40,336 bases of DNA, from the NCBI RefSeq assembly GCF_901212495.1, contig NZ_CAAKNY010000068.1, positions 138,326 through 178,661 on the forward strand, written 5' to 3'. Position 1 is the stretch's first letter, and each line of letters begins with the position of its first letter. The notes under the pieces are model-generated. The model was not told where the DNA came from. It saw nothing but the letters and a program-made list of their open reading frames with translations, and searched no databases. Source of the DNA: Collinsella aerofaciens. GTDB taxonomy: Bacteria; Actinomycetota; Coriobacteriia; Coriobacteriales; Coriobacteriaceae. Shown here one piece after another: positions 17,351-25,675 of the stretch. The translations under genes were made by a program, and so were the position numbers.

Positions 17351-18252
17351 CGGGCCTCCTCTCCTTCACGCCAAAATGCCAGCCTCTCACGGTTCTCGGC
17401 GCTCAAATACACATGTTGCTTATCAACGGCATCAATCACCCGCCGCACCATCTCGCCGTCGTGGCGCAATACGGCCAAGCGCAGGCACAACATCCAAACA
17501 TCTTGCTCATCGGGGGTATCGGCCACCAACCGCTCGGCAACGTCTTCTGCCTCATCAACCTCACCGGCATCGGCCAGCGCCGTGGCATAGCGAACACGTA
17601 GGGCAAGCCCGTCCTCGTGCTCACAGCGACGTGCAAGCAACCGTGCATACTGCTGGCGCTGAATTTGAGCCACGCGGCCCTCGGCCAAGCCGGACGCAAG
17701 ATACGTACCCAAGTAGTCACAGTAGACATTAAGGTTTTGCGCACTCGGATCGGTCTTAAAGGCACGCTCCAGCTGCTGCAGCTTAAGGTCGGACTCCTTG
17801 GAAATCTGAGCCACTGCCGTCGCGGCATAGTGCGCGACCTCAACGTCGTCGTTGAGTTTTGCCGCCTGAAGCTGTGCCAGGTACGCATCCGGATCCTCGG
17901 TAAGCATAGAGAGCATCAGACGGCGGCGGTCACCCGGGTCGTTGACGATCAGTGCTTCCTCGAGCGGCACCACGCCATCATCGCCCTCGCGTCCCTGCAC
18001 GAGCATACTGCGATGCATGTCGTCGTTAATGCGCAGCGCCTCCAGCGTGGCGTCCTTAAGGTCGTCACCGAACACCGCGCTGCGAACCGAAAGCAGCACC
18101 ACCAGCAGCGGGCCCCACAACGGTACGAGCACCATCACGGCCAGCATGTGCCCGCGCACCGGCAGCAGGCCCAGTTTCATAAGCGTCCACAGCACCAGAC
18201 ACACCAGCGCATGAACTAGTAGCAGTACGGTAGAAACGACAAGCGAGATCAA
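17347..18252 (-). CDS. pelE: PelE, membrane-anchored TPR-like Pel scaffold
   Basis: 301 aa. Two membrane helices at the N-terminus (about 3-23 and 33-58) precede a helical repeat region (about 110-295) of TPR type, for example LARRCEHEDGLALRVRYATALADAGEVDEAEDVAERL. This is the layout of PelE, which links PelD to PelF/PelG. It overlaps pelD and pelA by 4 bp each. Assignment rests on architecture and position, since PelE is poorly conserved in sequence. Confidence 0.8.
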   Translation of the reverse strand: MISLVVSTVLLLVHALVCLVLWTLMKLGLLPVRGHMLAVMVLVPLWGPLLVVLLSVRSAVFGDDLKDATLEALRINDDMHRSMLVQGREGDDGVVPLEEALIVNDPGDRRRLMLSMLTEDPDAYLAQLQAAKLNDDVEVAHYAATAVAQISKESDLKLQQLERAFKTDPSAQNLNVYCDYLGTYLASGLAEGRVAQIQRQQYARLLARRCEHEDGLALRVRYATALADAGEVDEAEDVAERLVADTPDEQDVWMLCLRLAVLRHDGEMVRRVIDAVDKQHVYLSAENRERLAFWREGEEAR

Positions 18253-20417
18253 GCGGCCTCCCCCTCACCGTTGTCAGCGGGCGCGATGCGCTGCAGCAGG
18301 GCCACAACATCCTCGCTGCCAACGGGTTCCACCGTAATGTGCTTGGCGGCCAAGCGCGCACAAATAACCGGCAGGTCAGCCTCGGTCGCCTGACGCATGA
18401 GCAGGTAAAGCGTGTCTCCATCGACCAAGCCCGCAGCGTCACTCTCACGAATCGCCGGCCCAATCGCGCCGACCAGCTCGCCAACAGGCTCCATGCCCGG
18501 CACCACGCGCAGGAGCAGATAGCTCCCCATCTTGCCGTCAGCCAGCGCCTGTTCGGCAGCAAGCTCTTTGCCAAAGGCCGCCTGTTTGAGCACGCACGTG
18601 CCGGCAACGCAGCACTTATCCTGTGCCACGGCCTCGTAATCGAAAGCGCGTCCCAACGCGCTTTCCACCAAGCCACACAGGATGCGGAACGGGTTTTGGT
18701 AGTACAGGGTCATTTGGCTTTCGGCCACGTGACGCACAAAGATCAACACGGCGGGGGCTCCATCGCGCTCGATCGTATAGCCAAACATCGGAAGCCCCGA
18801 CGTAAGCGCACGGTTCACCCACAAACCCGAGATCGCACCTTGGAGCACGGGCGCAAGGTCATCGAACGAGCGCGAGCGCGGCACATCGTTGGAAATCGCC
18901 GGGCTCGCCGCTACCAGGCGCGCAAATGCCCCGCCCGAAACATGGTAGATCGTCACCGAATCGCTCTCGAGAATCTCGCCCAGCAGCTCGCAGCACTTGC
19001 GGTATATATCGCGCGGGTTGAGTACGTCGAGCTCCTGTGTCACGGCGAAGATCTTGCCAAAGCTGTCGTGGCGCCCCACAATCTGTCGTTTAAAGGCACG
19101 CTTGTCCTCAATCGCGTCGTGATAGAGCCGCGTTAGGAACGTGTTGCGGTTTCGCACAAGCTCGTTCTCGTCACGCTCCGCCTTAATGGCCTCGCTGTTG
19201 CGCAGCTGCACATAGCCGCAAATGGCGCCCACCACAAAGTACGCAATAAACGGCAGCCAGTTGGAAGGCTCGTAGAACAGACCCTCGAAGGTGTAACCGT
19301 ACTGGGTAAAGTAGCTTGCGGCCAAACCCACCGATGCCAGCAGTGCGGCGACCAGGCCAAAGTCGAGCCCGTAGAGTGTGCCAATGAGGACCACATAGAG
19401 CAGACGATAGTCGAGCACGTTGAGCTGGGTAGATTGGGAGAACAGATGCTCCAGCACCTCGAACAGCACCCATGCGAAGCCCGTCTCCAGGCATTTAATG
19501 GGCAGCGTGCGCAGCTGGATGCGATCGATGGCCGCACGCAAGGGATTGACCTTTTTGGTGCGGTTGTTAGCCCAGCGGGCATGGATGGTCGAAAGGTCGC
19601 GCAGCAGGTCGTAACGCTGAAACCAGCCATAGCGTTTGCGAGCGATATCGCCTGCGGGCAACGCATAGTCGGTCGACTCTCCATAGGCAACGGACAGCCC
19701 GGGGAACAGACCCTGGAGCGCACCGCCCAAGTCACCCGCTGTGTGATGGAAAGCATCTGCAACATCGAGCGTTCCAAAAGTCGCATCCCAACTATCAAAG
19801 ACGCGATGTACCAGCACCGCTAGATCCTCCGCGCACAACAGGGGAACCGGCGCGTCCGCGGCACCTTGGAGCGCGACCGATCCGGTCGAGCACGCCTCGA
19901 ACAGCGGCACTAGAAACGGATCGTCGAGCGCCGCGGATGCTGTATAGAGATAGGGAGTGCACAGGATCTTGGCCTGGATGTCATCTTGCGCGGCGTAGTA
20001 GCGACAGAGGTCGTTGGCCGCGCGGGCAATAATGCCCTTACCCGTTTGGGCGGCAGCATCTGTGGCATCATGCGAATCGGCATTGCTCGCCGCGCCGTCA
20101 GCAACCTCCGCGCCCGCAGGCCCCGCCACAAACAGCAGCTGCACACGGCGGCCCATGCAGGCACGAAACACCGAGCGCAGCAACTCAATGTCGCCAAAAG
20201 TCTCGGTATGCGGAGTGAGATAAGTGGAGAGGTAGACCACGCGGTCGAACTCGTAGGCCTGATCCAGGTGGCGCAGCAACTCTTTCCACGAGGTGTGGGG
20301 CGATGACTCGCGCTGCGCATCGTCGGCAGCTACAACCTGAACATGGTCACCGGGAAACGCCTTGGCACAAAAGTCGTCGTCAACATACGCGGTATTGCCA
20401 ACAACCAGCACCTCCAT
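18249..20417 (-). CDS. pelD: PelD, c-di-GMP receptor of the Pel complex, with N-terminal Rossmann-like extension
   Basis: 722 aa, first gene of the operon. The first ~270 residues (start MEVLVVGNTAYVDDDF) resemble an SDR/epimerase-like Rossmann domain. About four membrane segments lie between 305 and 405, then a coiled coil (RNSEAIKAERDENELVRN), a GAF domain (about 450-590) and a degenerate GGDEF domain. The diguanylate cyclase site reads DGDTL instead of GGDEF, while the inhibitory-site motif RESD (657-660) is kept at exactly the normal 5-residue distance. That combination is how PelD senses c-di-GMP. ATG 20417 has GGGGAGGGG 8 nt upstream and was preferred to GTG 20426. Confidence 0.88.
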   Translation of the reverse strand: MEVLVVGNTAYVDDDFCAKAFPGDHVQVVAADDAQRESSPHTSWKELLRHLDQAYEFDRVVYLSTYLTPHTETFGDIELLRSVFRACMGRRVQLLFVAGPAGAEVADGAASNADSHDATDAAAQTGKGIIARAANDLCRYYAAQDDIQAKILCTPYLYTASAALDDPFLVPLFEACSTGSVALQGAADAPVPLLCAEDLAVLVHRVFDSWDATFGTLDVADAFHHTAGDLGGALQGLFPGLSVAYGESTDYALPAGDIARKRYGWFQRYDLLRDLSTIHARWANNRTKKVNPLRAAIDRIQLRTLPIKCLETGFAWVLFEVLEHLFSQSTQLNVLDYRLLYVVLIGTLYGLDFGLVAALLASVGLAASYFTQYGYTFEGLFYEPSNWLPFIAYFVVGAICGYVQLRNSEAIKAERDENELVRNRNTFLTRLYHDAIEDKRAFKRQIVGRHDSFGKIFAVTQELDVLNPRDIYRKCCELLGEILESDSVTIYHVSGGAFARLVAASPAISNDVPRSRSFDDLAPVLQGAISGLWVNRALTSGLPMFGYTIERDGAPAVLIFVRHVAESQMTLYYQNPFRILCGLVESALGRAFDYEAVAQDKCCVAGTCVLKQAAFGKELAAEQALADGKMGSYLLLRVVPGMEPVGELVGAIGPAIRESDAAGLVDGDTLYLLMRQATEADLPVICARLAAKHITVEPVGSEDVVALLQRIAPADNGEGEAA

Positions 20418-20426
20418 GGCGCGCAC

Positions 20427-20715
20427 CCCTCCCCAAACTCAGGCCATACAACGAGTCAAACATGCGTATTGTACGCTGTCAATGTAGCCTCCAGGCAACT
20501 TATAATACTGTTTTAGAACATCTTCAGAGGATGGGGCGAGGGTGCACTGTTGTAGCTGAAGATGAGTTACCAATCATGCAACACAAGCCCATCAATCCCA
20601 TGACGCGTCTCGGACGTAAAAGGCTATTGGCATTGGCAACAAATAGGCTGCAAGTCATCCCCATGTCTTACAGAATTTGTTTGAACAATAGAATGCCTTC
20701 ATGTCTCAAAATGCA
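20427..20715. other. pelD upstream region
   Basis: About 290 bp with no credible gene. It holds the palindrome GCGTATTGTACGC (20465-20477), next to TTGACA on the minus strand (20478-20483), and a 9-bp dyad CATCTTCAG/CTGAAGATG (20519-20527 with 20556-20564). I find no -35/-10 pair with normal spacing toward pelD, and no sequence I can match to a c-di-GMP riboswitch. Confidence 0.5.
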
Positions 20716-20740
20716 AAGACCCGGCATGAAACCGGGTCTT
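20716..20740 (-). terminator. Terminator after tRNA-Arg
   Basis: Perfect 9-bp stem (20716-20724 with 20732-20740) with a 7-nt loop, 12 nt after the tRNA 3' end; the minus strand then reads TGCATTTTG. Confidence 0.75.
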
Positions 20741-20752
20741 CAAAAACTCTAT

Positions 20753-20829
20753 TGGTGCTCCATGGCGGATTCGAACCGTCGACCTTGGGATTAGAAGTCC
20801 CCTGCTCTATCCAACTGAGCTAATGGAGC
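20753..20829 (-). tRNA. tRNA-Arg (anticodon UCU)
   Basis: 77 nt including encoded CCA. The acceptor GCTCCAT pairs with ATGGAGC, D-stem GCTC with GAGC, the anticodon loop is CTTCTAA (anticodon TCT), and the T-loop is TTCGAAT. The anticodon stem has a G-A pair at its top and the T-stem one A-C mismatch. A TATAAT at 20876-20881, in the 3' end of the ABC gene, may be its -10 box but lacks a good -35, so it could also be co-transcribed with the exporter genes. Confidence 0.95.
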
Positions 20830-20883
20830 ATAAAAGCTGCACGTTCAAGCGGGTACAAGTTCGCGCGACTAAAAGATTATAAC

Positions 20884-21651
20884 CTACTTGAACTGGTCGT
20901 GGTACGCCTTGCAGACCTCATCCACGGGACCATCCATGCGTAGATCGCCTTTCTCGATCCATACGGCACGCTGGCAAATACGCTCAACCTGCTCCATGGA
21001 GTGAGAAACGAATAAGACCGTGACGTCGCCACTCTCGATAAAGTGCTGAATGCGGCGCTCGCACTTCTGCTGGAAAAAGACATCGCCAACAGAAAGCGTC
21101 TCATCAACGATTAGGATATCGGGCTCGGTAATCGTGGCGATAGCAAAGGCAATACGCGCGACCATGCCCGAAGAGAAATTCTTCAGAGGCATGTCGACAA
21201 AGTCTTTGAGCTCAGCGAACTCGATGATTTCGTCAAAGCTCGCATCGATAAACTCCTTGGTGTATCCAAGCAGCGAACCATTCAGATAGATGTTCTCACG
21301 CGCGGTAAGCTCGGGATCAAAGCCGGCACCTAGCTCAATCAATGGCGCGATATTACCGTGAACCCTAACCTCGCCCTCACTCGGTTCCAAAACGCCAGCG
21401 ATGATCTTGAGCATCGTAGACTTACCGGAACCGTTGGTGCCTACAAGGCCAACGACCTCACCACGATGCACATCGAACGAAATGTGCTTAAGCGCACGGA
21501 ACTCCTCAAAGAACAGCTCGTGCTTTGCAAGCTTAATAAAGTACTCTTTAAGGTTTGTAAGCGACTCAGACGCCATGTTAAAGATCATGGTGACGTCTTT
21601 GACCTCAACAGCAAGGGGCTGCTTGCTGTAATCAATAGCAGATTCAGTCAT
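20884..21651 (-). CDS. Polysaccharide/teichoic-acid ABC exporter, ATP-binding protein (Wzt/TagH-like)
   Basis: 255 aa. Walker A GTNGSGKST, signature NFSSGM, Walker B ILIVDETLSVGD and the switch His in FVSHSM are all present. The VGDVFFQQKC segment is typical of polysaccharide exporters. It has no C-terminal carbohydrate-binding domain, so it resembles TagH/RfbE short forms. ATG 21651 has GGAG 8 nt upstream; the ORF can be extended to 21660 but without support. It lies 12 nt after the permease gene and forms a two-gene operon with it. Confidence 0.93.
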   Translation of the reverse strand: MTESAIDYSKQPLAVEVKDVTMIFNMASESLTNLKEYFIKLAKHELFFEEFRALKHISFDVHRGEVVGLVGTNGSGKSTMLKIIAGVLEPSEGEVRVHGNIAPLIELGAGFDPELTARENIYLNGSLLGYTKEFIDASFDEIIEFAELKDFVDMPLKNFSSGMVARIAFAIATITEPDILIVDETLSVGDVFFQQKCERRIQHFIESGDVTVLFVSHSMEQVERICQRAVWIEKGDLRMDGPVDEVCKAYHDQFK

Positions 21652-21663
21652 AAACAGCACTCC

Positions 21664-22509
21664 TTAGATGTAGAGAATAAACTTATGCTCGGTCTTATGG
21701 AACACGGTATAGCCAATAGCAAGGGCAAGAATAGCCCAAGCAACACACAAGCCAAAGGTAAGCGCGGAGGGCACCGTATTGAACAGGAAAATATCACGCA
21801 TAAACTGCAGGTAGTTGTACATGGGATTCACCACAACAAGCACCTGAATCCAACGAGACATTTGAGCAATAAAATCAGTCGTCCAGAATATAGGCGTCAG
21901 ATACATCCAGGCTGTGATGACAACAGTCCACAGATGCATAATGTCGCGGAAAAAGACCGCCAGTGCCGACAGCATCATGCCTAAGCCCATGCAAAAGCAC
22001 ATAAGCAACAGCAAGCAAACCGGCAGCAGAATTAAATGCCAGGTGGGCATAACATGGAACCAAAGCATGACCAAAGCGACGGCAACCAAAGAGAAAGCAA
22101 AGTTAACAAGCGAAAACAATACCTTCTGCACTGGGAATACCCAGCGATGCACTTTAACCTTTTTCAACAAAGAGGAGGCCCATATGATGGACATCAGCGC
22201 CTGATTCGTTGACTCGGACATGACGGAGAACGTCACGTTACCGACAATCAAGTACAACGGATACATCTCAGGCGTAATGGAGCCATTACGACCTTGAGCA
22301 AAAATCGTCGAAAACACGATCGACATAACAATCATCATCAGCAGCGGGTTAAGCACGGACCATGCCACACCCAGAACGCTGCGACGATATTTGATTTTAA
22401 AATCTTTGGTGACAAGCTGCTTAAGAATGAACTTGTCCTTTTCAAAATCATTTTTAGCGTGAGAGGCCGGTTTAGCCACCGCTTTCTGACTCTCTACGTT
22501 GTCAGCCAC
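21664..22509 (-). CDS. Polysaccharide ABC exporter permease (Wzm/TagG-like)
   Basis: 281 aa with six membrane segments, ABC-2 type. The start GTG 22509 (VADNVESQK) has AAGGAG 7 nt upstream; longer readings of the frame are not supported. LVTKDFKIKYRRSVLGVAWSVLNPLL is the amphipathic entry segment typical of Wzm/TagG, and NPMYNYLQFMRD lies before the last two helices. With the ATPase downstream it exports a lipid-linked glycopolymer to the outer face of the membrane. Confidence 0.93.
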   Translation of the reverse strand: MADNVESQKAVAKPASHAKNDFEKDKFILKQLVTKDFKIKYRRSVLGVAWSVLNPLLMMIVMSIVFSTIFAQGRNGSITPEMYPLYLIVGNVTFSVMSESTNQALMSIIWASSLLKKVKVHRWVFPVQKVLFSLVNFAFSLVAVALVMLWFHVMPTWHLILLPVCLLLLMCFCMGLGMMLSALAVFFRDIMHLWTVVITAWMYLTPIFWTTDFIAQMSRWIQVLVVVNPMYNYLQFMRDIFLFNTVPSALTFGLCVAWAILALAIGYTVFHKTEHKFILYI

Positions 22510-22631
22510 GGACCATCTCCTTGTCTCGTAAAACATAACAGTGGAAAGTATAGCCCTCCCACGTTGACGATAACCCACCGCAACAAATCTGGAAAACTAA
22601 CCCATATCTAAGTAACAAGGTGAACGATAGG

Positions 22632-22663
22632 TATACTTTTGACCAGTTAAGTCGTAAGGAAGG
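22632..22663 (+). promoter_or_regulatory. Candidate -10 box and ribosome-binding site of the DPM-like glycosyltransferase
   Basis: TATACT (22632-22637) lies 33 nt before the ATG at 22670, and AAGGAAGG (22656-22663) is a strong ribosome-binding site. No good -35 is seen at 17 bp. Confidence 0.4.
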
Positions 22664-22669
22664 CCCCAC

Positions 22670-23599
22670 ATGGACTGTTCGAATATCGCCGTCATTATCC
22701 CCTGCTACAACGAAGCGCTGACGATTGGCAAAGTTGTCGACGATTTTCATCGAGAGCTACCCGGTGCAGTTGTCTATGTTTACGACAACAACTCGTCCGA
22801 CGGCACTTCACAAATCGCCAAGCAGCACGGGGCTACGGTGCGCCACGAGTCCAGGCAGGGCAAAGGCAACGTGTGTCGCCAAATGTTCCGAGATATCGAT
22901 GCCGAGTGTTACTTGATGGTTGACGGCGACGATACGTACCCCGCCGAAGCCGCTAAGTTACTCTGCGAGCCCATCCTTACCGGCGAAGCAGATATGACTG
23001 TTGGAGATCGTCTTTCAAACGGCACCTATGCCGAAGAGAATAAACGAGCCTTTCACGGGTTTGGCAACAACCTTGTTCGCGCCATGATCAAGTGGATTTA
23101 CGGCTACAGCTTTGACGATGTGATGACCGGCTACCGAGCCATGAGCAAGCCTTTCGTCAAAACCTTCCCCGTCTTGAGCGAGGGCTTCCAGATTGAAACC
23201 GAGCTCTCAATACACGCCGTCGACCACCGCTGGCGCATTCAAGACGTGCCGGTGGAGTATCGAGATCGACCTGCCGGCTCCGAATCCAAACTCAACACGG
23301 TCAGCGACGGCATCAAGGTCATCGCAATGATCGGGACGCTCTTTAAAGACTATCGTCCGCTCAAGTTCTTTACCCTTATAGCGCTCATCTTTGCCATCAT
23401 AGGCCTTGCCCTCGGAATTCCAATTGTTGCTGAGTACTTCCAAACCGGCTTAGTCCCCCGCTTCCCCACCGCCATACTTGCGGCCTCATTCATGTTCCTG
23501 TGTGGGTTGAGCTTGGCAACGGGACTTATCCTCGACTCGGTTGCGAAGGTTGAACGAAAGCAGTGGGAGCTACAAGCCTATAAAACCTATTCAAAATAA
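22670..23599 (+). CDS. DPM/GtrB-like GT2 glycosyltransferase with two C-terminal membrane helices
   Basis: 309 aa. The GT-A domain starts IAVIIPCYNEALTIGKVVDDF and has the metal-binding DGDD (85-88) and the acceptor-side VMTGYRAMSKPF. C-terminal helices at about 235-255 and 272-292 anchor it. Such enzymes transfer a sugar from a nucleotide donor to a polyprenyl phosphate. The gene is divergent from the ABC exporter and probably supplies lipid-linked sugar to the same glycopolymer pathway. The donor sugar cannot be told from sequence. Confidence 0.88.
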   Translation: MDCSNIAVIIPCYNEALTIGKVVDDFHRELPGAVVYVYDNNSSDGTSQIAKQHGATVRHESRQGKGNVCRQMFRDIDAECYLMVDGDDTYPAEAAKLLCEPILTGEADMTVGDRLSNGTYAEENKRAFHGFGNNLVRAMIKWIYGYSFDDVMTGYRAMSKPFVKTFPVLSEGFQIETELSIHAVDHRWRIQDVPVEYRDRPAGSESKLNTVSDGIKVIAMIGTLFKDYRPLKFFTLIALIFAIIGLALGIPIVAEYFQTGLVPRFPTAILAASFMFLCGLSLATGLILDSVAKVERKQWELQAYKTYSK

Positions 23600-23635
23600 G
23601 AAGAGGTCCGGACTTAATCCGGACCTCTTCTTATT
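23595..23635. terminator. Bidirectional terminator between convergent genes
   Basis: Perfect 18-bp stem (23595-23612 with 23618-23635) with a 5-nt loop. It contains the stop codons of both the GT2 gene (+) and the GlfT2-like gene (-). The AT-rich outer stem supplies the U-run in both directions. Confidence 0.92.
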
Positions 23636-25472
23636 TAAGACCTAAATACTTTTCCCAGAACTCTCGTGAAGTCATGTACGGCATGGCATCTTTCCATGCC
23701 CCCCTGACGCTCTTACCTTCTTTACGGTATCGCGCCATCAGTTCGTGCTCTCGGCGGCGAATGCTCTTGAACCGCGCTCGATCCATCGTGCGAACCGACC
23801 CCTTCTCACGGGTCGGATCAAGAAAGACCAGCGTCTTGCAACGCGTCGAGTTGCCCTCAAGCGTACAGCTGCCGTTCTTGACCACATAGCCGGGCTTTCC
23901 GCGCAACAGCGCATCGGGAAGATAGTGTTTGTCGTAAGGAATGGATCTCCAGTACTTCATAAACTTTGAAGGATGGAATTCCAGATTAACATTAGCGAGA
24001 ACTTGCTCCGTAACCCCGGCCTTGCGAAGAAGCTTAGGATCCATTTGGGAAACAGGAATCAGTTTTTCGTTTAACTTACCCTTACCGATCATCGTCGCGG
24101 CGCCATCAAGCTTCTGAAGATACTCAGGGCCACGCAGATAATCTTCAAAGCCATCGAGAATAAACTCGGCAGCCTGATAGTCCATATCGCGCAAGTTCTG
24201 ACGTACCCCTCGCTGAATACGAAGGACAAACATTTTCTCATCAGCACAATCATCGAGAGCAATCATGGCAAAGAAGTTGCGGAAGTACTGGTAGCAATCA
24301 ACCGAAGCGCGGAAGCGGCCCTCAAAGCTTGCATGCCACACGCAAATGCAATTCATGGTCATGTAGACAGGCTTATTGCGCATGCCAAACTCAACGTCGT
24401 CGCAGCGGATGAAGAAGGGCATGGGAAGGCCATTCTTTTCGATAGCCTTCACCGGAATGCAGCTATACCACCAGGCTCCATAAGCCTGGTCAATCTCAAC
24501 ACACGTGCGCTCGTTTTTGAGAATATCGGACAACCCACCAACATTCAGATCTTCTTTTACACGACGATAGGCACCAGTGGTCGCCACATACGAGACATCC
24601 TCGAACTGACGAGTAGGGTCCTCCATTGAGAGCATGGCACCGTTAATAAAGGCATCCTTATACTTGCCTTTAGCAAGAGAGAGGAGATTGAACGTGCGGA
24701 TCAAACTCTCGGGCATAATAGAGACATCGTCATCCATCAAAATGATGTGAGTGTACTGATCAGGAGTTTCAGTAGCCGCCATCATTCCACGCGCGAATCC
24801 TCCCGAACCGCCCGTGTTGGGGTTCGGAAGCACGGTGACCAGATCATCGGAAAGTGATGCAGAATCGAGCGTCTGGCCATTGTCGACGACAAACATGTGG
24901 AAGTGGTCGTGGATTGGACCGTCCTCGTTAGAAATGCCAGATTTAACGAGCTCGATATTAGGGAGAATGTACTGTTCATTCTTAAACGTGGTGGTAGAAA
25001 GAGCAAGATTGATCGGATTAATTGAGTCCTCAGGAACATCAGTCAGATAAGAGGCGTTCAAAAGGTCTACGGAATTGCCCCCATCACTCTCAATCCTAAA
25101 ACCGATTAAGTCGTAGCCGACTGTATCAATATCAATATCGAGAACGCAAGGATCAACTCGATCGCCAACAAAAGGATTCGATTTAAGCTCAACAGGATTC
25201 AGCTCGCCAGATCTCACCCCATGAACGACAACCCGGCCTCTGCCAAATAAAGCCAAATGCAAGACGACGCTGTCAACAGACGCATATTGGTGCCATTTGC
25301 CAGCAGATAAGCCATTCACATACGTCAGAAAGTCAACGTGTCCATTGACATGAAGTGAATGAATGTCGTCATCATATAAGGCATCACCGGAGAGCACGCG
25401 ATAGTAGAGTTCGGGAAAATCTATTGCATGCTTTTCAACTTTAAGTACAACATTCGCAAGTTTAAACTGCAT
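23631..25472 (-). CDS. GlfT2-like galactofuranosyltransferase, copy A
   Basis: 613 aa; ATG 25472 has AAGG about 9 nt upstream, and the earlier start at 25490 is not supported. The architecture is that of mycobacterial GlfT2: an N-terminal beta-sandwich (about 1-155), a GT-A domain with STTTFKNEQYIL, NPNTGGSGGFARGM and the metal-binding DDD at 247-249, the tryptophan pair in AWWYSCIP (334-335), the catalytic-base motif RCDDVEFG (358-359) and a WHASFEGRF histidine near 380. A helical C-terminal domain follows. GlfT2 polymerises galactofuran from UDP-Galf; no glf mutase gene is in the window. It is a divergent paralog of copy B next to it. Confidence 0.87.
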   Translation of the reverse strand: MQFKLANVVLKVEKHAIDFPELYYRVLSGDALYDDDIHSLHVNGHVDFLTYVNGLSAGKWHQYASVDSVVLHLALFGRGRVVVHGVRSGELNPVELKSNPFVGDRVDPCVLDIDIDTVGYDLIGFRIESDGGNSVDLLNASYLTDVPEDSINPINLALSTTTFKNEQYILPNIELVKSGISNEDGPIHDHFHMFVVDNGQTLDSASLSDDLVTVLPNPNTGGSGGFARGMMAATETPDQYTHIILMDDDVSIMPESLIRTFNLLSLAKGKYKDAFINGAMLSMEDPTRQFEDVSYVATTGAYRRVKEDLNVGGLSDILKNERTCVEIDQAYGAWWYSCIPVKAIEKNGLPMPFFIRCDDVEFGMRNKPVYMTMNCICVWHASFEGRFRASVDCYQYFRNFFAMIALDDCADEKMFVLRIQRGVRQNLRDMDYQAAEFILDGFEDYLRGPEYLQKLDGAATMIGKGKLNEKLIPVSQMDPKLLRKAGVTEQVLANVNLEFHPSKFMKYWRSIPYDKHYLPDALLRGKPGYVVKNGSCTLEGNSTRCKTLVFLDPTREKGSVRTMDRARFKSIRRREHELMARYRKEGKSVRGAWKDAMPYMTSREFWEKYLGLK

Positions 25473-25495
25473 TTTAGATACCTTAATCAAAGCCG

Positions 25496-25576
25496 TTATA
25501 GCTGCTCATTACATTCGTCGACAAGCTTGTTCATCGCGGAGCGAACATCAGGATCAGATAAAATATCCCAAACCAT
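25496..25576 (-). CDS. Possible 26-aa small ORF
   Basis: ATG 25576 to TAA at 25496, encoding MVWDILSDPDVRSAMNKLVD and six more residues. It lies between the copy B terminator and the copy A start, with a weak GGGATGG about 7 nt upstream. The peptide resembles no family I know. It could be a leader peptide or the remnant of a gene end. Confidence 0.3.
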   Translation of the reverse strand: MVWDILSDPDVRSAMNKLVDECNEQL

Positions 25577-25631
25577 GGCTTAACCATCCCAACGACAGAC
25601 AGTGTACGAAAGCTATTTTCTCATATGATAC

Positions 25632-25667
25632 AAAAGAATGAGTGGGCCCCGCTTTGAAACCCACTCA
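25632..25667 (-). terminator. Terminator after GlfT2-like copy B
   Basis: 8-bp stem (25639-25646 with 25660-25667) followed on the minus strand by TTCTTTTG, just after the copy B stop codon. Confidence 0.65.
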
Positions 25668-25675
25668 CATAAAGA

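Noticed and set aside
20427..20715. c-di-GMP riboswitch upstream of pelD
   Set aside because: Expected because of c-di-GMP control, but I could not find the conserved GEMM core bases on the minus strand.
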